A stretch of DNA of 64,000 nucleotides from Citromicrobium sp. JLT1363 (GTDB lineage: Bacteria; Pseudomonadota; Alphaproteobacteria; Sphingomonadales; Sphingomonadaceae), in contig NZ_AEUE01000002.1 in NCBI RefSeq assembly GCF_000186705.1, positions 310,001 through 374,000 of the forward strand, in the 5' to 3' direction. This document shows positions 1 through 8,518 of the stretch, piece after piece. The notes under the pieces are model-generated. The model was not told the origin of the DNA, ran no database searches, and saw nothing but the letters and a program-made list of their open reading frames with translations. Both the position numbers and the translations under genes were made by a program. Position 1 is the stretch's first letter. Each line of letters begins with the position of its first letter.

Positions 1-333
1 AATCAGGCTCTGCGCCGCATGGGTTATACGAAAGACGAGATGACCGCACACGGTTGGCGCTCAACTGCATCTTCGCTGCTCAATGAGTGCGGTAAGTGGA
101 ACCCAGATGCGATCGAACGTTCGCTGGCACATAGCGATCGGAATTTGGTTCGCGGTACCTACAATCGGGCGAACTACTGGAACGAACGAGTCGATATGCA
201 TCAATGGTGGAGCGATTTTCTCGACCGTCTTCGTCACGGCGGAGAAGTTCTTATGATCGACGAATTGCAGCAAGATGGCAGCGGTAATGTCGTGAGTCTG
301 GCAACTCGGCGCGAGCGTCGGACGCGTGTCTGA
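1..333 (+). CDS. P4-type tyrosine integrase, C-terminal part (5' end outside window)
   Basis: This is the last 110 residues of a site-specific recombinase; the reading frame is open to the window edge. It carries the catalytic C-terminal box: HGWR gives His17 and Arg20 of the visible part, LAHSD gives the second His (44), and GTYNR gives the likely nucleophile Tyr54. The spacing and the tail with a Trp-rich QWWSDFLD stretch match P4-family integrases, which insert islands at tRNA genes. The next gene overlaps its end by 8 bases and an AlpA regulator follows, so it belongs to an integrated island. The N-terminal SAM-like and arm-binding domains lie outside the window, so it is not known whether the enzyme is intact. 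Confidence 0.9.
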   Translation, partial: NQALRRMGYTKDEMTAHGWRSTASSLLNECGKWNPDAIERSLAHSDRNLVRGTYNRANYWNERVDMHQWWSDFLDRLRHGGEVLMIDELQQDGSGNVVSLATRRERRTRV

Positions 334-895
334 AAACGTCTATAAGCCCCTCGAATGGAATCTTTCTGACGGAGCTCGGCGAGAGCTCAGACAACGCTGG
401 CCTAATCTAGATGTGCCGGACCTTATTATCGCGGTGCAAATCTTCCGAATGCAAATGGATGCCCATGAGATTGGGGGAACGACGGCTTGGCTAGAAGAGA
501 TGGCGCGGCTCTCCACGACATCGCGAGCATTCCTGTCTGAACTCGAAGCTGTGAAATGGACCAAATATTCCTTCCCTGGCCCCGTCGGAGGTTATGGCTC
601 AGTCTGGCTGCTAAGAGTGTTGACCGCCTTGACGAGGGTGGTTTCAAGAATTTCCACACGGCAGATTGAGCTTGCCAAGGATAATGATCGAAGAAGCAAG
701 AAGGGGCCGCGGGCCGAATTCGTTTTGACCGTTGCGAGACAGCTGAAGCACGCGGGCTACGGAGTGAGCGCTCGAGCTAACGACGATCTGGTGAGGATAC
801 TCGATCTGATGTTCGACGAAGCGGGTTACCCTGTCGTCGACTCCCGCAAAACGGTCGCCCACGTTTTGCGAAGGGCGGGAAGCGACTGGCATTGA
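326..895 (+). CDS. Hypothetical protein between integrase and alpA
   Basis: A 189-residue soluble protein starting at a GTG that overlaps the integrase stop codon by 8 bases, so it is probably translationally coupled. There is no signal peptide or membrane segment. The middle (about 115-130) is basic and the C-terminal third is helical with Arg and Lys, but no motif is recognised. Its place between a P4-type integrase and an AlpA regulator suggests an island housekeeping role, which is only an inference from context. The frame is kept open against many alternative stops, and the overlap supports it as a real gene. Confidence 0.65.
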   Translation: MSENVYKPLEWNLSDGARRELRQRWPNLDVPDLIIAVQIFRMQMDAHEIGGTTAWLEEMARLSTTSRAFLSELEAVKWTKYSFPGPVGGYGSVWLLRVLTALTRVVSRISTRQIELAKDNDRRSKKGPRAEFVLTVARQLKHAGYGVSARANDDLVRILDLMFDEAGYPVVDSRKTVAHVLRRAGSDWH

Positions 896-950
896 TACGC
901 CCTTCGATTCCCATGAGGTCCGTAGAAGTTTTCCGCCGCTTGGTCGAAAT

Positions 951-966
951 GTTGGCTTTAGCCAAC
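951..966. promoter_or_regulatory. Inverted repeat just upstream of alpA
   Basis: GTTGGCT (951-957), TT, AGCCAAC (960-966) is a perfect inverted repeat with 7-base arms. It abuts the alpA ribosome binding site AAGGA (967-971) directly. It could be an operator for autoregulation or, as RNA, a stem that limits translation. Its function is inferred from position only. Confidence 0.45.
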
Positions 967-971
967 AAGGA

Positions 972-1154
972 ATGACCATGCGACTGATCCGGCTTCAGGA
1001 AGTTTTGAGCAAGACTGGCCTATCCCGGTCGCGCCTTTATGCGGACAGTTCTTTTCCTCAGCGTGTGCGCCTGGGTCGTCGAGGAGTTGCATGGGTGGAA
1101 TCTGAAGTCGAAGATTGGATTGCGCAGCGGATTGCTGATCGCGAACTCACTTAG
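972..1154 (+). CDS. alpA: AlpA-family phage regulatory / excisionase-like protein
   Basis: A 60-residue winged-helix DNA-binding protein with the AlpA pattern: an N-terminal LIRLQEVLSKTGLSRSRLY helix-turn-helix, a basic FPQRVRLGRRGVAW strand and a C-terminal VEDWI helix. In cryptic prophage CP4-57 the AlpA protein raises excision, and relatives act as excisionases in P4-like islands. The ATG at 972 is preceded by AAGGA; an in-frame ATG two codons later is an alternative. It sits downstream of the integrase and the unknown gene on the same strand, behind a perfect inverted repeat. Confidence 0.85.
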   Translation: MTMRLIRLQEVLSKTGLSRSRLYADSSFPQRVRLGRRGVAWVESEVEDWIAQRIADRELT

Positions 1155-1746
1155 GCTTCAGATAACGTCCTCCCTACGGACCAATGTGCAACGCGGTTAT
1201 GTTGTGCGCGTATTCTTTCACAATGGAGTGTTAAATACCGGGCCTTCGCAGGGCAGATCAGCAGCAATTATGGGGTTTTTTTCATTTATAAAGAGATTCC
1301 GCTCCACGTGCGCCTGTCGCGATAGCGACGAAAAGGGCTCTTGATATGCTCTTTTTTGTATGAACGGCCGGAGCTTGGGCCGCGAGCCGAATGTCAACAA
1401 TCGATCGAGACGTGAAAAAGTAGATGGCTAATAAGGGGCTGAAGAACCGGGGGAAGGGTTCCGCAACCTTTCAAGAATGATGCGCGTGGAATTCTAACGG
1501 AACTTCGGTTTGGAGTGTTCCGTCAGGGTTCGCTCATTCAAATAGCGTTTTGAGAGTTCAAAAGGTTTTCGCTGCCCGCCTTGGGACAGACAATCCTAAG
1601 GTTCCGCCTGCTACTCGAATTGAAGTCGTGTTTGGTCTGTCACTGTGTGGTTGGTCTTGACCAAGGAGCGGCAGTTCATAGAAGTTCTCGGGCGAGGCGC
1701 CCTGGGTCCTGACTGCGGCGACCACAGCGCGGGGGAGGAGCGCGCG
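1155..1746. other. Long region without a convincing gene
   Basis: About 590 bases between alpA and the two-gene PLD module. Only short unsupported reading frames are present. A small inverted repeat GTCGC/GCGAC (1316-1329) and a run of seven T (about 1275-1281) are visible, but no clear terminator. The region must hold the promoter of the downstream module. Directly before the chosen TTG start there is a strong GGGGGAGGAG ribosome binding site (about 1731-1740). Confidence 0.5.
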
Positions 1747-3288
1747 TTGCCGACATCGAATGTAGATCTGGAGCCGGGGTTCCCGGAGTGGACCGAGATC
1801 GGGCAGGACAGCGGACTCGACCCGCTCGGAATGCAGCGCCCGGTCGAGGTGCTCTTCCAATCGCTCGTTCCCGGCATCAGCACAATCACACTTCGTCTTC
1901 GTTATTACTCCTTCTTCGCCTGGGTGCTCGAGGCCTTCGCGAAAACCGAACAGGACAACGACCCGCGCGCCTTCAGTGCTTTTCACCGGCGGGCCGAGGT
2001 CTTGCTGGCACTTGTCAGTGCTCGCGACGGCAACGAGGTCGGGGTAACCGGCATAGACTGGGCATCGCGCCGGCTCTCGCAAGCGGCGGAGGGCGATGAC
2101 CAAGGCAAGACAATCGAGTTTTACGTGGCCGCCGACCCGGACGCCCCGCCTGAGGATCGCTACCTGCGAAACAAGGGTGGCGCGTTTGGCGCCATCTACT
2201 CGACGCAGATGTACGAAATGGACCTCGTCGAGCTTTACGACGAGAACATCGGACTCCCCTATTGTACCAGCGCGGCAGTGCCACTGGCGAAGGCGTTCGA
2301 AGAGGCTGTGGGAAGCCGCTCGGAGGAATTCTTGGAGGTGCTTGACAGCGGGAAGGCCTCGCTTTTCCAGCTCGACAACCTCTCTGCATTTTTGCCATCG
2401 CGAGTGGAGGCGGGAAGCGCCGAGCAAGCGGCGCTAGTCGATGCCCTACTCGGCCGGCTCGGCCAGCCGTCGATCGCGAACGTTCACCGCCGAGAAACGC
2501 TCAAGCTCGTGCTGGCGCGGGCCGAGGCACTGGGGAAGAGGCCGAGGACCGACGACCTCAAGTGGGAGTTCTTCGAGCTGGCCGACAAGCCTGGTGGCAA
2601 CCTCTCGGACGAGGTCTGCGAGGCGTGGGCGCTATACCAGGCGAGCGACCTCCTGCGGTTGGCATACGAGTGCCTGCTCAAAGCATCGCTGGTCGAAGTG
2701 CGCGGCGGAGCCGGGGGTCGGCTCACGATCGGCGCCACCGTTTCCAGCCTGGTCGAAGCCCTGGGCGTCCCGGGCGAGACCACCTTCAAGGACTTCCTCG
2801 CGACCTCCGGGGAAGACGAGACGATTCGCGAACTGGCCGAAGCGATGCTCTCGGCCCAAGGAGCGGGCGAGACCGAGGAGATGGTGGCGCGCGCGGTTCG
2901 CCTCGCCGCCCGGCTTTACCGGCGCGCGGCGGACTTCAGCCCGGGCGTGCTCGAATGGCTAAACGTCGATGAATACTTCCAGTCCCTCGTGACAGAGGTG
3001 CAGTTCTACCAAACGCTGCTCGGTCTCTCGGCAAAAGAAGCACTTGGTCGGATCATCACCGAGCGGGTTGTTAAAAGGCACCTGTGGGTCGCGTCGCGCA
3101 AGCTTCGCTACAAAGCATACACTTTCCTGTTCGAGCCAGATGAGGGCGCGCTGCGTTACCGCGACGACTTCAAGATTTCGCCGAGTAGCCCTCGCCTCGA
3201 CCAGGCGATCCAGTTCCTCGTTGACGGCGGCCTCGTCGGCGAGAGCGGCATCACCCCGCGCGGCAAGGCGGAGCTCGCCAAGGGATGA
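1747..3288 (+). CDS. Uncharacterised 513-residue protein, partner of a PLD-fold protein
   Basis: I do not recognise a named family with certainty. The start is set at TTG 1747 because a strong GGAGGAG lies six bases upstream and the well-patterned sequence begins just after; a GTG at 1645 would add 34 poorly structured residues. Near the N terminus is a motif, PGISTITLRLRYYSFFAW (residues 42-59), that recalls the opening PGTSTIQTRARYF of DUF6361 proteins; this likeness is from memory and weak. The rest is mainly helical, with acidic patches and no membrane segment. The stop overlaps the next start as ATGA, so the two proteins are made together and probably act as one system. Location after int-alpA suggests phage defence, which is inferred. 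Confidence 0.8.
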   Translation: MPTSNVDLEPGFPEWTEIGQDSGLDPLGMQRPVEVLFQSLVPGISTITLRLRYYSFFAWVLEAFAKTEQDNDPRAFSAFHRRAEVLLALVSARDGNEVGVTGIDWASRRLSQAAEGDDQGKTIEFYVAADPDAPPEDRYLRNKGGAFGAIYSTQMYEMDLVELYDENIGLPYCTSAAVPLAKAFEEAVGSRSEEFLEVLDSGKASLFQLDNLSAFLPSRVEAGSAEQAALVDALLGRLGQPSIANVHRRETLKLVLARAEALGKRPRTDDLKWEFFELADKPGGNLSDEVCEAWALYQASDLLRLAYECLLKASLVEVRGGAGGRLTIGATVSSLVEALGVPGETTFKDFLATSGEDETIRELAEAMLSAQGAGETEEMVARAVRLAARLYRRAADFSPGVLEWLNVDEYFQSLVTEVQFYQTLLGLSAKEALGRIITERVVKRHLWVASRKLRYKAYTFLFEPDEGALRYRDDFKISPSSPRLDQAIQFLVDGGLVGESGITPRGKAELAKG

Positions 3289-5654
3289 AGTACTACGACG
3301 TCTTCGGCGACACCGGCTACCACTCGGCCTTTCTCACGACCTTTGCCTTTACCGCGCAGGCATTCGAGGACGTGCCGTTCCCGAAGCTCAGGGGAGTGGG
3401 GTGCCGGAACGTCACCGTTCTCGCGGACCAGTCTATGCTGAACCTGAGCCTCGAGGAGTTCGGCGTGCCGCGTTTCGCGGGTTCGCTCTACCACTTGGCA
3501 AAGGTTGACGTACGTGGCGCCTTTCACCCCAAGATCACGCTGTTGCTAGGCAAGGAGAAGGGGCGACTGCTGGTAGGGTCGGCAAACCTCACCGCCTTGG
3601 GCATCGCCGGGAACAAGGAGCTCGTCGCCGACCTCGCTTACTCGCGCGACGAACCACATTTCGCGCCGCTTCTCCGGCAGGCTTTCGAGTATATCGAGTC
3701 CTACGCACCGGCCGGTGACCCCTGGTTTCCAGTTGCCCGTGAAAGAGCGCTAGCGCTTTCGCCCTGGCTCGCCGAAGAAGAGGCGGCTGGAGAAGGTTTG
3801 CCCGACGGCTTGGCGCTGCTGCTAGATCGCGGCCCCGCGACGATTCTCGAACAGATTTCCGCTGCGGTGGGCGACGACGAGATCGACCGGTTGGTGGTCA
3901 TGTCCCCCTACTGGGACAGCAAGCTCGAGGGCCTCAGGCGGCTCCGCGAGGCGATGGGCATGCCAGCCACCGACCTCCTGCTCGAGAAGAGCAGGGGGGA
4001 GTTTCCGATCAGCGCCTTTGACGCTTCGACTGGCATCGAGTTATTCGACATCGAGGGCGAAGGGAGCGGTCGATTTAACCACGCCAAACTGATCGTCGCG
4101 CTCAGTCGAGAATCGGACCACGTCGTTTCGGGAAGCGTCAACTGTACCATCCCAGCGCTGCTCGGGTCCTCGATCATGAACGGAAACGCGGAGGCGGCGA
4201 TTTACAAGCGGGTGGCACCGGGCACGGCACTCGCGCGGCTCGGACTCGACGGATATCGCGGATCCCCGCTTGACCCCCTCTCGTTACCGGAACCAAATCA
4301 CCCCTTGTCCAAGGCCGAGGAACCAGCTCCCCGCGAGGCGGGCACCTTCCAGTTGCGGGGCAACAGGATCACTTGGAAACCGGCGCCCGGCTTGAAAATG
4401 GTGCCTACTAGAGCCCACCTTTTCGACAGGCTGGGAGCAAGCCCTTGGAGTGACCTCAGTATAAGCGTTCTCGAAGAGACCGGCTGGTTTATCGACCTGG
4501 AGCCTGAGCGCCCAAGGTCGGCCCGGGTCCAGTTCGCCGACGGCAGCCTTTCTGCCGTGACGATGGTGCTCGACCTCGACATCCTTGCCCCCTCTTCGCT
4601 CCCTTCTAGCGGCGGAAAGAAAGCAAAGGTCGCTGACCGGCTGCTGAGAGTAACCCACGAAGACCTCGAGCTCGTCGGTATCTTGACCGAGCTCGAAATA
4701 ATCGAGCTTGATGAGATCGGGCCCTCTGTGAAGAAGTCCTCGCAGGTCGAAAGAACTGACTCGGGGAAGGAAGAAGAGCGGACCTATTCTACCCTGACCT
4801 ACGACGACTACGTTAGGGCGCGAGAACGACGGGAGGCGTCGCGTGATCCGGGCTCGAGCCAACTCAATCGCCGGGGAGACCGCGCAGCCGATTTGGTCAG
4901 CTCCTGCTTGAACCGGCTCATCGGGCTCGTGTCGCGCGATCTTTCGGAGGAAGAGGACGCCGAGTTCAAGCGAGCTACCACACAGGATCCATCTGTGAAT
5001 GAGCCAAGCGCGTTGACCGGTCATGATCCCATAGGGGAAGAAGCCGCCACGCCCTCGCGGCCCGCGTCTGCTGCAGAAAACAAAGGATTGCGAAAGGCTC
5101 GAGCGGACAAGATCGTCGATGCGATCGCCGCCTTCGAGGCGAGGAGCAGGGCACTGCGTGGAAAGCCGATAACCACGACCGAGCTAGTCCGGCTAAGGCT
5201 CCTGCTACAGATCGTCCTGAACTACGCTCAGCCCGTGGACGGGGCTGCGGCTGGGGAGGGAACTTTGCCGCTGGCGGACAAGTCAGGCCATGGCTGGGCC
5301 CGCCTCTTGGGCCGCCTTCTCATGCAACACTTCGGGACCTTCCTCGCGGTTCATGGCCTCAGGCTCGAAGAAGACGAGAACGAGCAGCTCCGTGTAATTG
5401 AGTACCTCGCCACCGCGTATTTTGCCGCAAAGGCAGCCCTGCAAGCAGTTGAAGGACACCCGCGTGCAGACGTGCTCGTGACGCCTATGGAAAGGCTGAC
5501 AGCTAACATCGCCCAGCAGGTCGCCATGGTCGTTCACGGAAACCACGCAGAAGCGCTTCACCTCAACATCGTAATTGAAAAACTATCTGACCGGTTTTCC
5601 GAGAGACTTGGGATATTTGGTGTGCCGCGTTTGGCGGTACCGGACGGTTCCTAA
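3285..5654 (+). CDS. Phospholipase-D-fold (HKD-like) protein, candidate defence nuclease
   Basis: A 789-residue protein with two PLD half-sites. The first is HPK (81-83) followed by GSANLT (98-103); the second is HAK (266-268) followed by GSVN (283-286). Both keep His, Lys and Asn but have no Asp at the usual HxK(x4)D place, as in several PLD-type nucleases. The C-terminal half (about 330-789) is a separate region: a charged linker near 490-600 and then a helical domain of unknown type. There is no helicase motif or signal peptide. It starts at ATG 3285, overlapping the upstream stop by four bases. PLD-fold proteins cut DNA or phosphodiesters, so a nuclease role is likely; target and trigger are unknown. 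Confidence 0.85.
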   Translation: MKYYDVFGDTGYHSAFLTTFAFTAQAFEDVPFPKLRGVGCRNVTVLADQSMLNLSLEEFGVPRFAGSLYHLAKVDVRGAFHPKITLLLGKEKGRLLVGSANLTALGIAGNKELVADLAYSRDEPHFAPLLRQAFEYIESYAPAGDPWFPVARERALALSPWLAEEEAAGEGLPDGLALLLDRGPATILEQISAAVGDDEIDRLVVMSPYWDSKLEGLRRLREAMGMPATDLLLEKSRGEFPISAFDASTGIELFDIEGEGSGRFNHAKLIVALSRESDHVVSGSVNCTIPALLGSSIMNGNAEAAIYKRVAPGTALARLGLDGYRGSPLDPLSLPEPNHPLSKAEEPAPREAGTFQLRGNRITWKPAPGLKMVPTRAHLFDRLGASPWSDLSISVLEETGWFIDLEPERPRSARVQFADGSLSAVTMVLDLDILAPSSLPSSGGKKAKVADRLLRVTHEDLELVGILTELEIIELDEIGPSVKKSSQVERTDSGKEEERTYSTLTYDDYVRARERREASRDPGSSQLNRRGDRAADLVSSCLNRLIGLVSRDLSEEEDAEFKRATTQDPSVNEPSALTGHDPIGEEAATPSRPASAAENKGLRKARADKIVDAIAAFEARSRALRGKPITTTELVRLRLLLQIVLNYAQPVDGAAAGEGTLPLADKSGHGWARLLGRLLMQHFGTFLAVHGLRLEEDENEQLRVIEYLATAYFAAKAALQAVEGHPRADVLVTPMERLTANIAQQVAMVVHGNHAEALHLNIVIEKLSDRFSERLGIFGVPRLAVPDGS

Positions 5655-5891
5655 GATGATGGGAACAGCCATGAACGCCAGATTAGAAATCGCAATTTGA
5701 GAACGTTCTTTCCTCCTTGCGCGGCGGAGCTTTCAAAGGCCGCTTTTGGGCCGTAAGCCGCCTGTCCGGTTTTGGGATTGAAACCGCGGGAAGCGGCCGT
5801 TCAGCAAACGACCCCATTGCGGACGATGATCATATATTGCCTTGATCGTCAAAACCGACAGGAGCACCATCTCTCACCAAGGAGAGGTGAT

Positions 5892-6284
5892 ATGCATGTT
5901 CCGAAAGGCTTCGCGGTCGTAACGCCGTATATCTTCGTCGATGGCGCCGAAAAGTATATCGAGTTTCTGGAAGCTGCGTTCAACGCGATCGAGATCGGCA
6001 GAAGCAAGGCTCCCAACGGGCGCATCGCCAACTGCCAATTGAGGTTAGACACCGCGACGATCATGGTAAGCGAGGCGTCGGAACAGTTTCCCGCAAGTTC
6101 GGGTGCTTTCTATTTCTACGTTGAAGACGCCGACACGGCGATGGAAAGAGCACTCGACGCGGGCGCCGAAAAAATAATGGATGTTGAAAATATGCCCTAT
6201 GGCGACAGGCAGGGGGGCGTCCGCGATACGTCCGGAAATATCTGGTGGGTTTCTGAGCGCTTGAGCGCAGCGCCGTATTTTTAA
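5892..6284 (+). CDS. VOC (glyoxalase/PhnB-like) family protein
   Basis: A 130-residue protein starting at ATG 5892, behind a strong AAGGAGAGGTGAT ribosome binding site; the longer upstream frame lacks one. It has the PhnB-type pattern: VTPYIFVDGAEKYIEFLEAAF at the start, a central LRLDTATIMVSEAS, AFYFYVEDADTAMERALDAGA, and a closing GDRQGGVRDTSGNIWWVSE. These proteins are small beta-alpha-beta-beta-beta dimers that bind metals or small substrates; the substrate here cannot be told. It is flanked by island genes on both sides and has no obvious operon partner. Confidence 0.85.
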   Translation: MHVPKGFAVVTPYIFVDGAEKYIEFLEAAFNAIEIGRSKAPNGRIANCQLRLDTATIMVSEASEQFPASSGAFYFYVEDADTAMERALDAGAEKIMDVENMPYGDRQGGVRDTSGNIWWVSERLSAAPYF

Positions 6285-6377
6285 CGTCAGCCCTGCCCGT
6301 CCAATAATTCAAACCTGTCTGTCCGCTTACCACCCTAATTCGGTCGATCACGCCATTCTAACGCCGCCTCAAAGCGG

Positions 6378-6394
6378 CCGACCGAATAGGTCGG
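6378..6394. terminator. Inverted repeat between convergent genes
   Basis: CCGACC (6378-6383), GAATA, GGTCGG (6389-6394) can form a 6-base-pair stem. It lies between the convergent VOC gene and the orphan recombinase. There is no T-run, so it is only a possible terminator or recombination site. Confidence 0.3.
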
Positions 6395-6408
6395 TCGACC
6401 GCCTCTGA

Positions 6409-7041
6409 TCAAATCTCAGTCCGCTCTGCCAGCAGCAGGGCGTCTTCTACATCGACGCCCAGATATCGAACCGTGTTCTCGATCTTGGTGTGGCCGAGCA
6501 AGATCTGAATTGCCCGGATGTTGCCAGTGGCCCGGTAGATCATCGCAGCCTTAGTCCGCCGCAGCGAGTGCGTGCCGTACTCAGCCTTGCGCAAGCCGAT
6601 GGCTGTCACCCACTCGTCGACCAGGCGGGCGTACTGGCGCGTGCTCATATGACCTTGGTGATCAACGCGGCTAGGGAAAAGATAATCATGAGCCGAACCG
6701 CCACGTCGCTCCAGCCAGGCAATCAGAGTTCCACGAACATCCGCTGTCAGTTCGAACTGGACGGGACGGTTGGTCTTTTGTTGTATGACAATGGCGCGAC
6801 TGCGAATGTCCGCCCCAGCGACGACATCGCCGATCTTGATTTTGACGAGATCACAGCCACGCAGCTTGCTGTCGATCGCGAGGTCGAAGAGAGCTTTGTC
6901 TCGCAAACGCCCTTCGCGATCTAGGTGAAAGCGGATCGCCCAAATTTGCTTCTGTGTCAGAGGTCGCTTGGTGCCGACGTTCTTGCCAGCGTTCCAGGCG
7001 GCGCGAGCTTGTATGGCGGGGTCAAATCGAGAGTATCCCAT
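6409..7041 (-). CDS. Short orphan tyrosine recombinase
   Basis: A 210-residue integrase-type recombinase that is nearly all catalytic domain. The full set of catalytic residues is visible: Arg61 (KLRGCDL), Lys89, His158 and Arg161 (GTHSLRR), His184 (LLGHTKIENT) and Tyr193 (VRYLG). The N-terminal core-binding domain of ordinary integrases is almost absent: only about 25 residues precede the catalytic fold. Such short enzymes occur as stand-alone genes in alphaproteobacteria. A mobile element could have been left here, but no partner excisionase or attachment site is evident. The upstream neighbour is a broken stress gene. Confidence 0.88.
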   Translation of the reverse strand: MGYSRFDPAIQARAAWNAGKNVGTKRPLTQKQIWAIRFHLDREGRLRDKALFDLAIDSKLRGCDLVKIKIGDVVAGADIRSRAIVIQQKTNRPVQFELTADVRGTLIAWLERRGGSAHDYLFPSRVDHQGHMSTRQYARLVDEWVTAIGLRKAEYGTHSLRRTKAAMIYRATGNIRAIQILLGHTKIENTVRYLGVDVEDALLLAERTEI

Positions 7042-7112
7042 TGTTCATCTCCTCGGCCGTCATTGGCCAAGCAGGGAACGCTGAAAGAGGAGGCTTCTGG
7101 GCCGCTTGCGGA

Positions 7113-7459
7113 CTATCCGCTGTGGGGTCTGCGGCGCATGAAGCTGCCGTTGCCTTCGTGGTGCGCCACCAGTGCAGCAGCAATTGCACCTGCCCAGACC
7201 AACGGTTCGGCACCAGGGACGGCCAGGGCTGCTACCCCCAGTAAAGCACCTATGCCGCCGCCTAGTGCACCTTTGCCAAAAATATCTTTCGCAGATTCGG
7301 TACCGGCGCCATCGGTGGTAGTGGTCTGGCTGTCTTTACGCGCGACCACTGAAATATTGTCATAGCCTGCCCAGCTGTTCTCAAATCGCGAATAGCGCGA
7401 TCTGCCGCGTCGAGTGTATCGAAAACCGCAGAACTGAGATTGCAGTTATGCTTGGTCAT
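7113..7459 (-). pseudogene. Frameshifted GSP17M-like (general stress) protein gene
   Basis: Two reading frames on the minus strand together give one protein of a known type. From ATG 7459 the first frame reads an N-terminal stress-domain pattern (AVFDTLDAADRAIRDLRTAG). Near 7370 the continuation is in another frame: AGYDNISVVARKD, then a Gly/Ala-rich membrane-like hairpin (GKGALGGGIGALLGVAALAVPG). This order is that of the general stress protein 17M-like/low-complexity family. Either one base was lost or two gained at about 7370-7372. It may be a real pseudogene or a sequencing error. Confidence 0.65.
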
Positions 7460-7795
7460 GCCTTAAGGGACCCTAGTCGAATGAATGGCAAATCATCGCC
7501 GTTGCGCTTCTTCCTTTCCGTCCAGTACATCTCGCCCACTGGAGTGGTGCGAAGATAAGGCGACCCTGGTGCTGATCGGTACACAGCGCGGGTTGCGAGA
7601 GGATCTTTCGCTCTTAAAGGCCTGTGAACGCCGGCCGACACAACTAGTGCTGATTATCGATGAATTTTCACTAATAGTTTTTTACCGCTCCACTCGCGGG
7701 GCTCCGGCAAAATCTCCATTGACCGGTTTAGCATCGGACTTCGAACTTGAATTCGACAGTTGTCTTTTATCCTGCCGGACTGCTAGCGACGCGGC
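7460..7795. other. Gap between two broken genes
   Basis: About 335 bases with only unsupported short frames. The region separates two divergently arranged, frameshifted genes and may hold their promoters. I see no repeat, RNA gene or clear regulatory site in it. Confidence 0.4.
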
Positions 7796-8270
7796 ATGGC
7801 CCCCGGCACTTTTGAACCGTTCCATATCACGTGGATTGAAGCACTACTGCGGATGGGAACCGCGTTCGTCCTTCCTCTTGCGATCGGAATCGAGCGTTTT
7901 TATCATAAGAAACCAATCGATTTCAGGCCATTCGTCATTGTCTCACTAGCTGCGTGTTCACTATTCGTTGGCCGCGCTTGAAATCGCGCATAGGACTTTC
8001 GAAGACCAAATTTCCATCGACCCAACTCGCGTATTTGCGGGCGTCATCACCGGCATTGGCTTTCTTGGTGCTGGAGCAATGTTCCGGGATGGCGGATTCG
8101 TCAAAGGCGGTGGGTCCGCAGCTTCAATCCTTGCAGCGGGAGCTATCGGCATCGTGTCCGGTGTCGGACTTATCTGGCTAGCAGTCATGACCTGCGTCCC
8201 GATAATATTGATGCTAATTCTTACGAGAAATATGACTGATAGATATGACGCCGGGGACAGGCAAGAGTAG
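7796..8270 (+). pseudogene. Frameshifted MgtC/SapB-family membrane protein gene
   Basis: The first frame (from ATG 7796) gives LLRMGTAFVLPLAIGIER and FRPFVIVSLAACSLFV, which matches the first membrane segments of MgtC/SapB proteins (their LGxxIGLER and THxLVxxGAALF patterns). It then meets a stop. From about 7967 a second frame continues with DPTRVFAGVITGIGFLGAGAMF and a further Gly/Ala-rich segment, the next part of the same family. Joining the frames near 7965-7970 gives about 157 residues, a normal size for the core domain. As written the gene is broken; a sequencing error is possible. Confidence 0.7.
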
Positions 8271-8518
8271 CTAAATCTACCCTGCAAACCCAAACATAGC
8301 TTACCCACATGGCTAGATCGCTAGTGCGTGGACCTACTACAAACGCTTTGTCCGTGAGAGTGGTATTCTTAAATTCCGCATGGAAGCGGTTAACGCTAGA
8401 AATACTGAAACCGCCGGCATCTAACCGCACCGACCAGCAGCGCGAAGCTCGATTTTACCACTTGGCGACTGAGGTCCGTCCACACAGGAAACGGAGGGGC
8501 AAAAAAGAGGATAAACTC

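Noticed and set aside
1316-1329. GTCGC-GATA-GCGAC inverted repeat as a terminator after alpA
   Set aside because: The stem is only five pairs and the T-run is not directly downstream; too weak to report as a feature.
1558-2427. A 289-codon minus-strand frame before the PLD module
   Set aside because: It lies antisense to the N-terminal part of the 513-residue protein, which has better start signals and coupling to the next gene.
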